The notes: generated by a model not told the origin, from the sequence alone. Numbered from the stretch's first letter, positions 1 through 11,938 are shown. The stretch: 64,000 nucleotides of DNA from Chimonanthus salicifolius (GCA_013350335.1 CM023532.1:94361064-94425063); one strand, 5' to 3'. Program-made: numbers and translations.

Positions 1-477
1 ACTAACAAGATAGAGTGGTCAAAATTGGAGTACATTATATCTTAAGTAGGTTGTTATTTTAGGAGTTTCTTAGATAGGCAAAGCTAATTTGGTCTTTTTA
101 CACATTTTTCTTTATAAATACCTTTTAGTAGTTGAATTTCATATACAATTGAATAAAATTAATTTGAGAGAAGACTCTTGGAGTTTTCGTGTGGATTCAC
201 GTCGAGGTTCGACCCTTGGCAAAAGCTAGGTCCTTGGACTGGGACCAATTCTATCTTACAAGTAAGTACCTGTGTATATTTGAATTCAATTAGTTCCTTG
301 GTTTTCATAAATTAGGTTCATGCTTCATTTGAATTCAATTGAAAGATGCATAATCTCATGAAATCCTTAGACTAATTTGAGTTCCTGGGAAACTTGTGCA
401 ATCGGTGGGGATATTATTTGTGCAATTCCTTACCAAGAGAGAACCCTTTTATGAACCGTAATCGACTGCGTTGGATA
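1..477. other. Unassigned flanking sequence left of the outer solo LTR
   Basis: AT-rich sequence with no convincing coding region. A TATA-like TTTATAAATA lies at 111-120, and a splice-donor-like AAGTAAGT at about 259-266. It could be the tail of another LTR with its leader, or host intergenic DNA. No terminal TG/CA pair or primer site is visible. The last five bases (GGATA) form the left target-site duplication of the solo LTR that follows. Confidence 0.4.
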
Positions 478-499
478 TGTAACAGCCCGTATTTTCAAG

Positions 500-1115
500 T
501 TAGGGATATATATGGAAATTGTCCATTGAGATGGTGAATTAAAAAGATATGAACCTTAGATGGGTAAATGATGGGTCAATGACCCAACGGATGGTAGATG
601 TAGATCAAGGGAAATAAATGGCTAAGAATTATTTAATTGGGTCAAGTTTGCCAATTGGGTCAAAAGTCCAATTGGGACCCAATGGATCATATATGAGCTA
701 GCTAGAAGTAAATGGGTAAGGCTTGATAAATGTTGGGTCAATTGCCCAACGGATGGTAGATGTGGATCAATGGAAATAAATGGCTAAGAATTGGGTCAAT
801 AGCCCAATTATGATCCAATGGATCAAGGATAGAATTTGGTTGGAAATAATTGGGTATGTGTGATTAAATGGGTCAACTACCCAATTGGGACACAATGGGT
901 CATGGTGGACTTGTTTGACCATTGGATGAGCTCAAGTTTAATTGGGTTAGGCTAAATTGAATGGGAGTTCAATGGAGGATAAATGGGTAAGCTATGTGCA
1001 ATTGGGTAACCCACATTTAAATGGATAATTGTCATATAAATGGGCCATGGCGCCTAATTGGGTCAAGAGGTTCAAATGGGACCCAATGGGTCGAGTTGAC
1101 CATGTTGACCATGTT
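500..1115 (+). repeat. Dense GGGTC/GACCC short inverted motifs in the U3 part of the LTR
   Basis: Phrases such as AATTGGGTCAA, GGGACCCAATGG and GGGTCAATGACCC recur every 20-40 bases and often pair with one another as short inverted repeats. The same zone opens the other LTRs of this family (36080-36310, 8870-8970, 50400-50480, 56940-57020) and, reversed, closes the minus-strand LTRs (5590-5870, 19390-19640, 55930-56210). Function unknown; the position at the start of U3 would suit protein-binding sites. Confidence 0.6.
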
Positions 1116-2099
1116 GACCATGTGGATCATCAAGTGAGCTAAAAGGGTTGAGTTAAATCATATTGAGTTGGGGCTGAAGTGAATTGGATTTGAATCAAAC
1201 AATGGAGTTGACTCAAGTGCATTAAATGAGTGGTATTAAATGGGGTGAGTTGAGCTAATGAGTTGGGTGAGTTAAATTGGAAGCCATGGAGACTTTTTAA
1301 TTCAAATGAGTCAAGTGGGGAGGTGAGGAGTTGCCTTGATCTCAAAGACTCCAAAACAAGCTCCCCCACACGTTGGTTAAATGGGAAGATTCTTCCATGC
1401 ATGAAAGCCCGACATGGGGTGTTAATGGGAAACAAGGGGAGATGGACGGTCTCAAGAGACACCGCCAAAGGTTGCAGCCAATTGGACAAGGGAGGTGAAG
1501 AGGCATAGGTGTTTCATCACAAGGATGAAACCCCCAAATAAACCATAATGGAGGAGATGAAAAGACATGGGGGTTACCAAGGGGTGTCACCAAAGGACAC
1601 CACCTTTGAGTAACTCTCATTAACCAAGGAGTTAGAGTTTTACATCACTCTCTCCCTCTCCTTTCCTTGGTCGTTCCTACCTCTCAAGACAAAGAATATT
1701 GGCTGGTTGTCTCTCACACAATTCAGTCCTTGGCCGATCCCTCCATCAAGACAAAAGGACTTGGAGAAAAGGAGTTGCATCTCTAGGTTTATCACTTTCA
1801 CCCTAGGCTAAGTTTCTATCTCATTTTCTCACTCAAAATCTACCTCCTTGGCCGAACCAGGCCTTGGTGTTTTCACCATTGATCAAAGCACGCAATCAGC
1901 TAAGGACTAAGGGAGCAAGAAGGAAGGAAGCAAGGATCAAAAGGCAAGAAGAGAGGCCAAGAGGATTGGTAAGTGTTTCATAAAATTTAGTTAAGTAAGT
2001 CAGTTAAAGGGAGCATGATTTGGCCATGGTATGGCCGAATCTATCAAAGGTAAAAACCATGGAAGATGATGTTAAAAAGGGTAGAAAACATGGATCATA

Positions 2100-2697
2100 G
2101 GGTTTGGCCACTTTGGATGGCCGAACCCCATGAAATGTTTTGGTTATTTTGATGGTTTTTGGAAGTTAAAAACCATACAATGTTATGGAGGTTCTTAGGT
2201 GTTTTAATTGGAGTTAAGATTGATGTTTTGGGTTGGCCATTGGATGGCTGAACCATACTAAGATTATGGCTAAATTACTATGTCAAAACCATGAATAATT
2301 ATGGGACGGATTGAGTCAAGAGAACCGTAGGGTTCGGCCATGAATATGGCCGAACGCCATGGACCCTTGTATGAGTATTTGGATTTAAGATTATGATTAG
2401 AAATTGTTAATGGTTTTTATGATGTTTTAAAAAGGGTTTAACATAGCTGAATGAATGAGGGATTTGGATATTTATGTTCATCATAAAGGATGACAAAGGG
2501 GAGCACCAAAACTAAAGGGGTGAGGTTCGGCCATGGTGTATGGCCAAACCCCACCAAGTGCTATGTATGGTGTTTGGTTGTCAAAAGGTCTAAAAATATT
2601 CCAATGGATGGAATTATAAAAACCATCCTTTGATGGATAAAGGTTTTGATGAATAAAAGAAAAATATAGGGTTCAGCCATGTAAAGGGCCGAACCCC
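2100..2697 (+). repeat. Class A hairpin array (GGTTCGGCCAT/ATGGCCGAACC), five copies
   Basis: Hairpins at 2100-2128, 2229-2252, 2331-2355, 2522-2551 and 2669-2697, each with arms of about 10-13 bases around a short loop. Some arms have decayed (GGTTTGGCC, GGTTCAGCC). Spacing is about 100-190 bases. The array resumes beyond the nested insertion at 20051-20080 and 20172-20203. Confidence 0.9.
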
Positions 2698-2806
2698 ATA
2701 AAATGACATTAGTGGTGTAACGCCCCACCCTTTCCGAGAATTCAGTCTAATTTTTTTTTTAAATAATAATAAAACATAGGAAGAGAGCGGGCGGCGTCAC
2801 GACGCG

Positions 2807-2891
2807 AGTTAAGTTCAGACTACTCAAGTCTGAACCTTAACTGGCTACCCATGTGTACATGGACTAGACCATGATAATGAATCACACATGG
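2807..2891 (-). other. Twin U5 stem-loops
   Basis: Stem 1: AGTTAAGTTCAGAC (2807-2820) pairs with GTCTGAACCTTAACT (2828-2842). Stem 2: CCATGTGT (2849-2856) pairs with ACACATGG (2884-2891), with an inner CATGG/CCATG. Equivalent positions in other LTRs keep the pairing with different bases. In element sense this lies about 80-180 bases before the LTR end, just upstream of where a PBS follows. Confidence 0.8.
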
Positions 2892-3169
2892 AACTAATAA
2901 CAACATGCGGAATAACTAGATTAACTGCGGAATAGAAAGACTAGATATCAAGTAACAGTCTTTAACATAAATCAACCATCCAAAGTTATTAACCTAATCA
3001 AACCATAGCAAGTAATGACTTATTACATGTCCACAAAATATAGTTCAAATGACAGTAATAAAAAGAAGTCCAGTCCGACATTCAAGCGCTTAGGCTTGGC
3101 TCCCCTCCCGGTCAACGACCTTTTCTTTCCCTTTCCTTGTACCTGCATTCTCCTCTGAGGATAGAATTA

Positions 3170-3190
3170 GGGCGTTAGATCAACGCGCCC
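3170..3190 (-). other. Conserved GGGCGTT/AACGCGCCC hairpin
   Basis: GGGCGTT and AACGCGCCC pair around a short loop with one bulged base. A counterpart is found in every long LTR here, including families without the class A hairpins: 12144, 13096, 13944, 22925, 30361, 38333, 41529, 45331, 49466, 53361, 59497 and 60080 or nearby. It sits roughly 450-600 bases from the LTR end in element sense, so it may mark an RNA-processing or R-region feature. Confidence 0.6.
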
Positions 3191-4033
3191 AGTAGGTTCC
3201 TGATCAGGGCTACCACATGATTAGCATATAAAACATGCATATATATATCATAATACATGATTAGTAAAAACAAGTAAACAATGCTATGAAGTATGCACAT
3301 GCAATGAGACCCTCCCATCATGTACATTCATAGCCATCACTTGACGTGCCACGCACCAACAAGGTAATTCACAATACACTTCCATCTCTTCATCACTGAC
3401 TGATTCATATCACGTATTAGTCCTCCTAGTGGGACTCTCATCGCCTGAGGAGACCAATGTGACTATGACCATCATGTTACTCCTCCTGGCGTGACTTGCA
3501 CCACCGAAAGAGGACGTAACCCATAATTGTAACACTGTAGAACCTCATTCATCATTCTATGTCTATGCATGAGATGCCAATGCTTGTATGCCATTTGTTA
3601 ATGTATAATATATCATTCAAAACCACATAAAATAAACAAGAGTCTCATAAGAAAACTAGGGTAAAACTGTGGTTACAAGTAGGTAGGAAACTTACTAAAA
3701 ATTCACTTCAGTACTTGATCTTTCTTTCGCGTCACTTGATCACGACTCGCTCGTCGTTCAACTTCTGGTACCTTATTATGTAACAGCAAATCAATACTTA
3801 ATCTACTTGATTCCTAATCAAGTTTAGGTCTCATATACCATCTTGTGGGGTTCGTGTCCGTACATCCAACCCTATGATCATTTCCATCATCGATCATTCT
3901 ATCAATAATTACATTTATTCCATTTAGGCTAACCTTTAGTTTTACCATATCTAAACCAATTTAGTGGGGTTCTTCATTCATCACCTTTAATCCCATTTAT
4001 TACTTAACCCAATCCTATCAAATAATCATTGAT

Positions 4034-4857
4034 GGGGTTCGGCCATACTACTTGGCCGAACCACATCCTATGGGTTTTTATCCCACTTTCCATCATCATC
4101 AATGGTTGATTATTTTCTTACACATAGTCCATAATTTATCATGTATGTTTCCTTAATTAAAACAATCATAAACTCCCATCCAAAACAGCCCATTTATTTC
4201 AAAATAGCCCCATGGGGTTCGGCCATACTCATAGCCGAACCCTAGGGTTCACTTGATCCAATCATCACCATGATTATTCATGGTTTAATCATGCTAACTC
4301 AACCATGAATTATACATGTTTTAGCCGCATAAACATCCACCAAAACAGTAAATTAAACTTCACCAAATCACATCAAACACCATATTTTGTATGGTTTTAA
4401 ACTTATCAAAATCATCAACTACTTACATGGGGTTCGGCCATCCAAGGTGGTCGAACCCTATGTCCATGTTTTGGTCTTTCAAACATGTTTTAGGTGTCAC
4501 TTATTCATATAAACATCAGCACATCATTGCTGCACTTTAACCTCTCAAAACCATCTAATAAATTCATTACTTTGTCCAAATAACCATAACACCTCATGGG
4601 ATTCGGCCATCCAAGATGGCCGATCCCCATGGTCCATTTTTCCAGTTTTAATCCACTGTTTTAGATCAGTAATTTAACCATAACATTACCTTGGTTCAGC
4701 CATATATTGGCCAACCAAAATCAGTAAATAATCTTCATGTAAATCACATAAAAACCCCATGGTAATGTATGGTTTTTATCTCTCAAAACCATCACCATTA
4801 ACCATAAAATTATCACACCATTTCATGGGGTTCGGCCATGCTCATTGGCTGAACCCT
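4034..4857 (-). repeat. Class A hairpin array, six copies
   Basis: Hairpins at 4034-4062, 4211-4243, 4427-4459, 4595-4632, 4693-4716 and 4824-4857. Most are embedded in CATGGGG...CCCCATG, so the full arms reach 14-16 bases. The copy at 4595 reads GGGATTCGG on one side and CCGATCCC on the other, a changed pair. Matching copies occur in the 5' LTR at 17391-18216. Confidence 0.9.
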
Positions 4858-6159
4858 ATGGCCTTTGGTTTGAACCTCTTAAACATGTCATCTTATGTCT
4901 AATCTAATCATCCAAAACAGTAAAACATTTGCATGGTTTTAACTTACAAAAACCATCAAAATTCCTTCTTTCTTCCTTAGTCTCAGCTGATTAGAAGCAT
5001 GAGCCAATGGTGAAATCACTAAGATACAATTCGGCCAAGGAGGTGTTCTTGAGAGAGGGAGAGAAGATTGAATTCTAAGGCTTTTGCAATATGGAATTCG
5101 GCCAAACATGGGGTTCATTCCTTTTGTATTTTAGCCCCCAAAACCCCTCCTCTCCCTCATCAATTCTTGCATAAAACGATGGGTCTTGGGTGCTATCCAA
5201 GGCACCCCTTGGCACCTACCAATGCAGCCATTATGCTCTCCATGTATCTCATCTCAATCCCATCCATTTGCATTTAACTTAGCATGAAAATCACCAAAAC
5301 AAGTCCCCAACGTGTGGGACTTGTTTTGGTTGGTTTGAGACCAAACCACCTCTTCAAATTCCCACTTAGCTCACTGAGTTGCAGTCCCTTTAATTTCCAT
5401 TTTGTCTCACTTGAACTCAAGGTCATTTAGATTTCCATCTCAACTCACCAAACTCACCATACTTAATGCATTTCATTTAATGCACATGAGTTAACTCACA
5501 CTTGATTTAATTCCAACTCACTTCAATCCCACTCAAACTGATTTAACTCATATTTTAGCTCCCTTAAGGGTCCACATGGTCAACCATAGTCAACTCGACC
5601 CGTTGGGTCCACTTTTAGTCCTTGACCCGTTTTTGACTCCATGACCCAATTATGGGTATTTTGGTCATTTGTAATTGATTTTTACATGTGGATCAGGCCT
5701 ACTCATTTTTCCTCCACTTGATTTCCAATCAAATCAGCCTAACCCCATTTAATTTAAATTCACAAAACGGTCAAATAATCAAATAAGACCCGATGGGTCC
5801 CATTTGGGCCCTTTGATCCATTTAGCCATTTTTGACTCAATTGCTGTAAATTACCCATCCAATCAAACTTAACATTCATAATATGCTCATATGATTTTAA
5901 TTTGAGCAATGGGCCCCACTATTTCCTTACTTAACATCACAAACTAATTAATTTAACACATCAGGGGCATTTTGGTAATTATCCATTTCATTGAGAAATT
6001 ACCCATCCAATCAAACTTGACAATCATAATGTGCTCATATGATCTTAATTTGAGCAATGGGCCCCAACATTTCCTTACTTATGATCACAAAATAATTAAT
6101 TTAACACATCAGGGGCATTTTCGTAATTAACCACTTCATTGAGAAATTGAGGTGTTACA

Positions 6160-6195
6160 ATATAGCCCTCTTTTAAAATTTTCGTCCCGAAAATC
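6160..6195 (-). other. Polypurine tract and 3' end of the internal region
   Basis: On the minus strand a purine run (TTTTAAAAGAGGGCTATAT) ends against TGTAAC, the LTR start, and is preceded by TTTTCGGGACGAAAAT. That arrangement is typical of Tekay/Del chromoviruses and primes plus-strand DNA. The same block occurs at 31802-31835 and 62667-62702. Confidence 0.85.
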
Positions 6196-6239
6196 AAGTG
6201 ACGTAGGGTTCCAAACGATTTACATATATAGCTTAGAGT

Positions 6240-6345
6240 GAGCTATTCTCATTTCCGATTTCAAGTTTCCAAGTGGCTTCTTCATTACCATGTCGGTCCA
6301 CACCATTTTGACAAAATGAATCCCTTGGTTCCGTAACACCTTTTG
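6240..6345 (-). pseudogene. Chromodomain scrap of a gypsy pol gene
   Basis: Minus-strand sequence aligns with the decayed end of integrase at 31870-31985 (region for VWDRHG and the following Glu/Ala-Thr-Trp block). Only about 100 bases remain, out of frame. It shows that the non-autonomous element came from a chromovirus by internal deletion. A third copy lies at 62755-62860. Confidence 0.65.
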
Positions 6346-6489
6346 TTCTGTCTCATGTTATATCTTTTTTTTTTTTTCTCCTGAGCCATTTGTGATCTTA
6401 CGTAGATCAATCTACTCTGTTTCACTTTACCTGTTCTCATGATATTTTCCATACATACCTGCTCAATATGTTCTTTCATCTACTCTCCG

Positions 6490-6780
6490 TGTGAGGTAGT
6501 CTGTCAACACGAGCCTATGCTCAAAGCTTTTTCTGATTCCATTTTAATTAGGTTTCTAGTTACACTCTCCTGGAATTCCATTGGCTAACTACAGAGCCAG
6601 GTGATCGGTCTAACTCGGCAGTCGTCCATAGTTTCCCATTCAAGTTTCACCAGACACTTATCTTTTCCGTTAAGTACATCTCCAAATTTAAACACATCTT
6701 TCTTTGCACATAAGTCTCTATGTGACTAACAACTTTTGTTCCAACTTCCACGATACCAATTCCCGGCATCAATCCAAACC
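6490..6780 (-). other. Shared internal block of the non-autonomous elements, no gene seen
   Basis: About 290 bases closely matched at 63000-63240 in the right-hand non-autonomous element. It contains stops in all frames I followed. It lies between the chromodomain scrap and the 100-bp tandem repeats in both copies. Confidence 0.55.
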
Positions 6781-7075
6781 ACCATGGGAATAATCACCCA
6801 TGGTTAAATACATCCATCCTTGGTGTTTCACTTTCAGTAAATATCATCTATCCCTCTTTTATAATCATCCATGAACATAACCCACTTATGGGTATAATCC
6901 ATTCATGGAAACCATCCATCCTTGGTATCACTCTGTCCATGAGTATCATTTATGTATGATTAATAACTATCCATGAAATAACCCACCTATGGGTATAATC
7001 CATCCATGGAAACCATCCATCCTTGGTATCACTCTGTCCATGAGTATCATATATCCATGATTAATATCCATAAGA
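6781..7075 (-). repeat. Tandem repeat, period about 100-110 bp
   Basis: Repeated phrases CCATCCTTGGTATCACTCTG, CCATGAGTATCAT, CTATCCATGAAT and CCTATGGGTATAATCC in constant order, about three units. Each unit holds small inverted repeats (ACCCACCTATGGGT, TCCATTCATGGA). A four-unit version is at 63290-63690. Confidence 0.8.
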
Positions 7076-7770
7076 ACAACATTGAAATGAATCACTATAA
7101 GACTGTGGTAACCATATCAAATCACAAATATATCCCGACCCCTTGCAAGACTTAGGGCTCATGACTTACCAAGCAGAAGACCCACGTCCAACGTGATCCG
7201 GTCTACCTCGCCCTGCATCCCTTCACCTCATAGGTGATTCAGTCAAGCTCTAAGGAGGTCGCTCCGCGTCTGACGAAGCTAGTACCACCCCCACCGGGTA
7301 AAATAGTACCTAGCTCTGCGCATTCTAGCACATCTAGTGTGCCAAACAGCCGTGAGAGCGCTCTCCAGCGCGTAGCATGCGAGGGACCCACTCCTCAACG
7401 GTAGTCCTACGAGACCAAGTCTCCGTATTTCGTATCAAGGTTCCCACAGTCTCATAGCTACTCTAGGCCATACTCATGAAGTTTATATTCTTATCTCATC
7501 AATACCATGTGAGGGACGCACCCATACCACATCTCAAACATCAACATCACGTGAGGACGCACCCATACCACGTCTCAATGTAATCAAGTGACCTCGTCAC
7601 CTATATCTTAGTGGTAAAAATCCTCTTAGAATCATAACGTCACATACTTTATATAAATTCATACTCCATCCTTGTACAAAGGTGGGTAGGGTGAAACAAA
7701 ACCCTATAGAGAACAAAATACACCCTTACCAAATAATCCTCTTTTTAATACCCCTTCATATTACTTCCTA
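7076..7770 (-). other. Internal spacer of the non-autonomous element, no gene seen
   Basis: Mixed-composition sequence, more GC-rich around 7180-7440 than its surroundings. A short direct repeat, GTGAGGACGCACCCATACCA-like, occurs at about 7508 and 7552. No reading frame of note on either strand and no match to the Tekay-type element. It may be captured host sequence or an untranslated part of the element. Confidence 0.5.
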
Positions 7771-7772
7771 GC

Positions 7773-8360
7773 CTAGTCTTCCGTAGAAGATCCCGCATCA
7801 TCAGCGAACTTGAAACGGTTATCAGGACACGTCATCGCTGTGTGCCCCAATACTTCACATGTCGTGCAGGGTATTAATCCAGATCCTCCAATATATGGAC
7901 AATTAGTCCTCGCCTCTCCATGTCCATGTAGTCCACAGAACGGGCAGACACTGCCTAAAGGGTGAGGACAATACCTACAGTTCTGCCCATCTTGATTGCA
8001 CAACTCACATGTATCGTAGGGATCTATCTCCCCAAGTGATTCCAAGATTATAGGAACATCTGTTATAGGATCCTCCAGAAAAAGTGCTAGATCCTCTTCT
8101 TCTTCCTCAGGAGGTCCCACTAACTAAGGAATATCTTCCATAAGATACTCCAGCAATGGTGCTAGGTTCACCTCCTCCAATGGTGCTAGGTTCCATTCCT
8201 CCTCCTCGGGAGGTCCCTCTTGAATGTCCACATTGACTTCCATGCTGATACTGTTGGAAGTCGATACCAAATCTACTGGACAACTAGGTGTCCCTTTATC
8301 CCATAACTCGGTGTATTCCTCGTTTCTTGACATATCTATGCCACAACATTTAAAACACAA
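7773..8360 (-). pseudogene. Acidic zinc-knuckle protein ORF with one in-frame stop, in the gag position
   Basis: Two reading frames, 8360-8124 (78 codons) and 8120-7773 (115 codons), lie in one phase, separated by a single TAG at about 8124-8126. The likely start is the Met of MSRNEEY at about 8333. The N-terminal half is very acidic, with a duplicated GPPEEEE...NLAPL motif. The C-terminal half has three Cys clusters: CELC...CRYC; CPFC with a His and a later Cys (CX2CX4HX6C); and CTTCEVLGHTAMTC, a canonical CX2CX4HX4C zinc knuckle. Zinc knuckles are typical of gag nucleocapsids binding RNA. No capsid domain is recognisable. It sits just after the leader, where gag starts in the Tekay-type element. 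It may be a reduced gag, a captured host zinc-finger exon, or a novel accessory protein; the stop may be inactivating. Confidence 0.6.
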
Positions 8361-8704
8361 GAATATTCAACAACAATTCTAAATAAACCACTCTTGGTTT
8401 TCAGGGAAATTTGATCATGCATAATATCATGTACTTTGTTTGGGAAGATTGCCAAATCAACACTCTTTGTTTTCTTTTGCTTCTGGGGAAATCTCTACAT
8501 TCCTATTGTTTGTTTCTCAATGGGAAATATCAGGGGCGTACATCCTACTTTGCTATATTTGATATATCCAGTTATGATGACGGTACTTTACTTTGCTATC
8601 TTTCATTGTCATTCTCAGATTGATTGTTCAGTCTGAGTCACTCGAAGTAAATTAATCAGGCCCCCAGTCAGTGGACTCCGAAAAGTCGGTCAGTTGGGAT
8701 TCTT
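8361..8704 (-). other. Leader of the non-autonomous element (upstream of its ORF)
   Basis: Matches the leader of the Tekay-type element at 48580-48850 and 29540-29820: GGGGAAAT, TTTGCTATATTTGAT, and GACTCCGAA..GTCAGTTGGGATTCTT. The leader is cut at 8704 by a solo LTR and continues at 12661 (ATTCGTCAGTGAGACATG) to the PBS. The shared leader suggests common packaging signals. Confidence 0.75.
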
Positions 8705-10047
8705 TGTAAGGTCTCGGAATTTGTGAATTAATATAAATGTGAATATTATGTATTTTAATGATGGAAATTGGAAAATTGGTGGAGTAAATGGTAAATGGGC
8801 CAAAATTTGGATAAAGGCCCAAGTGTGGCCCAATAGACTATGATTTGGATTTAAATTTATTTAAATGGGTCAAGAATGGTCAAATTGGGCCAAATACCCA
8901 TTTGGGACCCAATGGATCAAGATGGTTATGCTCTAAGGTAAATGGGCTAGATGGAAATGTAATTGGGCCATAGGTCCAATGGTAATCCACTTAGAGTGAA
9001 TTCAATGAATTTAAATCACCTAAGGAATTTGGAATTAAATCAAGGTAATGTGGCCAAGTGGGACCCACCTCCACCTCATCAAGTGAGGTGGCGTGTGGGC
9101 CAAGGTTTGGTGGGGCCGACCACTGTGGTTGAATTGGTCAACCATGGGTGGGTATATAAAGGTGATTTAAATAAATAAATGGAAATTAAAGTAACCTAAA
9201 TATCTAAATATTAAATGATTAAAATTATTTAAGTGAAGTGGTCAAAGTAGGGTCAAGAGGTGAAAACCAAAATACCTCATCTCAACCTCAAGTGTAAAAC
9301 ACGTTGGGCTTGGTGGTGGTTTAGATAACCACCACCATAAAGCAATTAAAATATCTAAGAAAATATCTCATAAGGTTGGTGAGTTAGTTAATGTAAAGTT
9401 TAGGTTAAGTTACCAAAGGGAGTTAAGTCTCATCTTTTCCTTTCTCCCTCTCTTTTCATTTTCATTTTAATCTTTCACTCTCCCATGGCCATCCCACACT
9501 AGGAAGGAGAAGAGAAGAAGAAAATTAAGGAAGAGAGCTAAGGAGAAGAGAAGAGAAGGAAGAAGTGGAAATCAAAAAAAAAAAAAAAATTACTCTAAGA
9601 TTAAGGTTATTCTCTCCCCTCTCATCATCTCTCCCTTTCCCTCTCTCAATTTAAGCTCTACTTTGGCCGATTCTAGGGTTGGGGATTGCCACCATTAACC
9701 AAGAATCTTGACCTATCAAAGATCAAGAGGAAGGAGAGAGGAGGCTACGGAGACCGACGGGAGTGACGGAAATCGGAGGAGACGACGGATTGTAAGTGTT
9801 TCTTAAACAAGAAATTTTGGAATTTTAGGGTTTAAGAATTGGAATTTATTTTTGTGAAATAAATGGTGGATAGATAATTTTATGCTTTGGAATTTAGATC
9901 CATCAAATGGAAGGGTGGAAGATGGAGAAAACCCTAAATGGGTGAATTAGGGTTAGGGAAAAGAAATAAGTAAATGTAGTATGTGCATTGTATAATTTAT
10001 GGAATTGAGCATGGAATGGGGTGCTTGGAATAAGAATCATGGGCCAT

Positions 10048-11016
10048 AGGGTTCGGCCATGTAGTATGGCCGAACCCCATGGTGGGTGATTTGGTGGTTG
10101 GTTTAATTGGTTAGGGTTTTATGGATAGAAGACAATGAGGGTTTTTGATTAATGAATTTAGGGTTTTAATGAATGCATGGGAGTAAGGTTTTAAAATGAG
10201 TTTATGATAAAAATGCAATGGAGTCTTATGGTTTTGAAATGCATGGAGGGAATGAGCCTTGAACCATGGGTTCGGCCATGGTATATGGCCGAACCCTATG
10301 GTGATGAAATGATGATTAAATGGTGGGTTTAAAGATAATGTGTTGATGAATTTAGGGTTTTTAAATGAACAAGTGTAATGATCCAAATGGGGTTAAGAAT
10401 ATGGTTTAGATGCATGATTTAAAAAGTCTCATGGGAAGACTTGTGATAGATCTAAAATGCGCCAAAAGATTCAAGGAAAATGGGGAACAAGACATCATGG
10501 GTTCGGCCATGGTGTGTGGCCGAACCCATGACCCATTTTGTAAGTCCTTGTATGAGCTAAGGTTGGGTTCATGTTTGTGTTTAGATGATGGAAAATTTTA
10601 TTAAATTAGATGGCTGATTTTGTTTCATGTTGGGTCATGGTTAGTGAATCCTTAATGGATCTAAGTTATGGATGAATTTTAGACTAAAAATATACATGAA
10701 TGGGTGAATGATTAAACATAGAAGGGAGAGTGGCAAAATGGTAATTATTAGCCACATTGAAGAACTACCATGGCCGAACCCCATGTATATTGGACATGAG
10801 CTTGGGTGCATTAGGATGACCTAATGAATGATTTAAATTGAATGGTGAATGGTGTTTGTGGTCTCCAAATGAAATGAATGAATAATGCACTCATAGTAGT
10901 TAAATGCATGAGGTAAATCCCATGAAAAGATTTGATGAATTTGATGTTTTTAGACCCAAGAAAAAATGGAGAAAGGAACATCATGGGTTCGGCCATGGTG
11001 TATGGCCGAACCCATG
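10048..11016 (+). repeat. Class A hairpin array, four copies
   Basis: Hairpins at 10048-10078, 10268-10297, 10496-10530 and 10982-11016, about 220-480 bases apart. The last is perfect: 15-base arms CATGGGTTCGGCCAT and ATGGCCGAACCCATG around loop GGTGT. Confidence 0.92.
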
Positions 11017-11814
11017 CCCCAAATTGTAAATCAATTTGGGTTTAAAGTCAATGGGTATATATGTGATTAAGTATGGGGTTTGAATGGGTTTAAATGAGTA
11101 ATGGTTAGATTAATTACATGACAAATTTTAATGTTTTGGTAAGTCAATAATGGACCTAAGTTAAGGACCTAAGTTGTGGATTAAATTTTGGGCTTAAGTA
11201 GGCATGAATTAATGAAAAATTGTTTATGTGAAGGGTAGTGGCAAAAATGGTAAATATGGGCTAAAATGAAGAAATCCACTAAGTTATGATTTATGGGCTT
11301 GGAAATGATTAAAACTTGGATTGATTTAGTAATTTAATAAGGTACCGGATAGCGCGAGTGGTACGCGAGTTGGTAGCCAGATTGTCGGACGAAAACGAAA
11401 TAAAGACGCGAGTCGGTATTCGGTAGGATTCCTACATTTTTGTAAGCCATGGATTGGGTGATGTTTTCTTTAATTTATTTTGGAAAACATGTGGTTGTCT
11501 TTAAGATGAGTTTTGGATTATGCATCTTGTGATGTTTTCCTTTAAATTATTTTGGAAATTATGTGAATGCTTATGATGGGTTTGGATTAAATATTGTGGG
11601 ATGGTTTCCCTTTGATTTAGTTGGTAATCTTGTAATTGTTTTAAGATGGGTTTTATTACTATTGAATTTCATATATTACATGGCATATGGCATCTACATC
11701 TCATGCATGGCATGGGAGGCATATGACAGGGGAAGGATGAAATGAAACCGGAGTCCATGCTCCGTCGGGGCGACCGATAAACAGCATGGGGACATTTCAC
11801 ATATTTATTATTAT

Positions 11815-11938
11815 ACCTTGATGAGGCTTTGCCATCAAGGGGGGACTTGTAATTATGATACCTTGATGATGGTTTTTCCATCAAGGGGGGATGCCTAGTG
11901 TGGACCGCATCTTGATGAGGCTTTTCCATCAAGAGGGT
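11815..11938 (+). repeat. Class C hairpins (CTTGATG/CATCAAG), three in tandem
   Basis: Three copies of CTTGATG...CCATCAAG, each with a 9-10-base loop, at about 11817, 11861 and 11910. Just upstream is the phrase CCGGAGTCCATGCTCCG (11749-11764), another small inverted repeat. This cluster has the same relative place in the other LTRs. Confidence 0.85.

Larger units (their letters stand above)
2716..6159 (-). repeat. 3' LTR of the non-autonomous element
   Basis: Plus-strand text runs from TGTAACGCCCC to GAGGTGTTACA (reverse complement TGTAACACC...GGGGCGTTACA). Nearly identical to 12735-19957 once the nested solo LTR is removed. It lacks about 445 bases present in the other LTR at about 18330-18775; the break is at about 4963, where short CTTCC/TTCC repeats suggest slippage or microhomology deletion. 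It retains the U5 stems at 2807-2891 that the 5' LTR has lost. Confidence 0.93.

Noticed and set aside
5068..5277. Matching 69-codon frames at 5068-5277 and 18870-19079
   Set aside because: They are the same place in the two LTRs of one element, so similarity reflects the LTR and not coding selection. No domain, and the frame is not kept in other LTRs.
8411..8636. Plus-strand frames of 66-70 codons
   Set aside because: They lie antisense in the leader of the minus-strand element, in a T-rich stretch without any domain.
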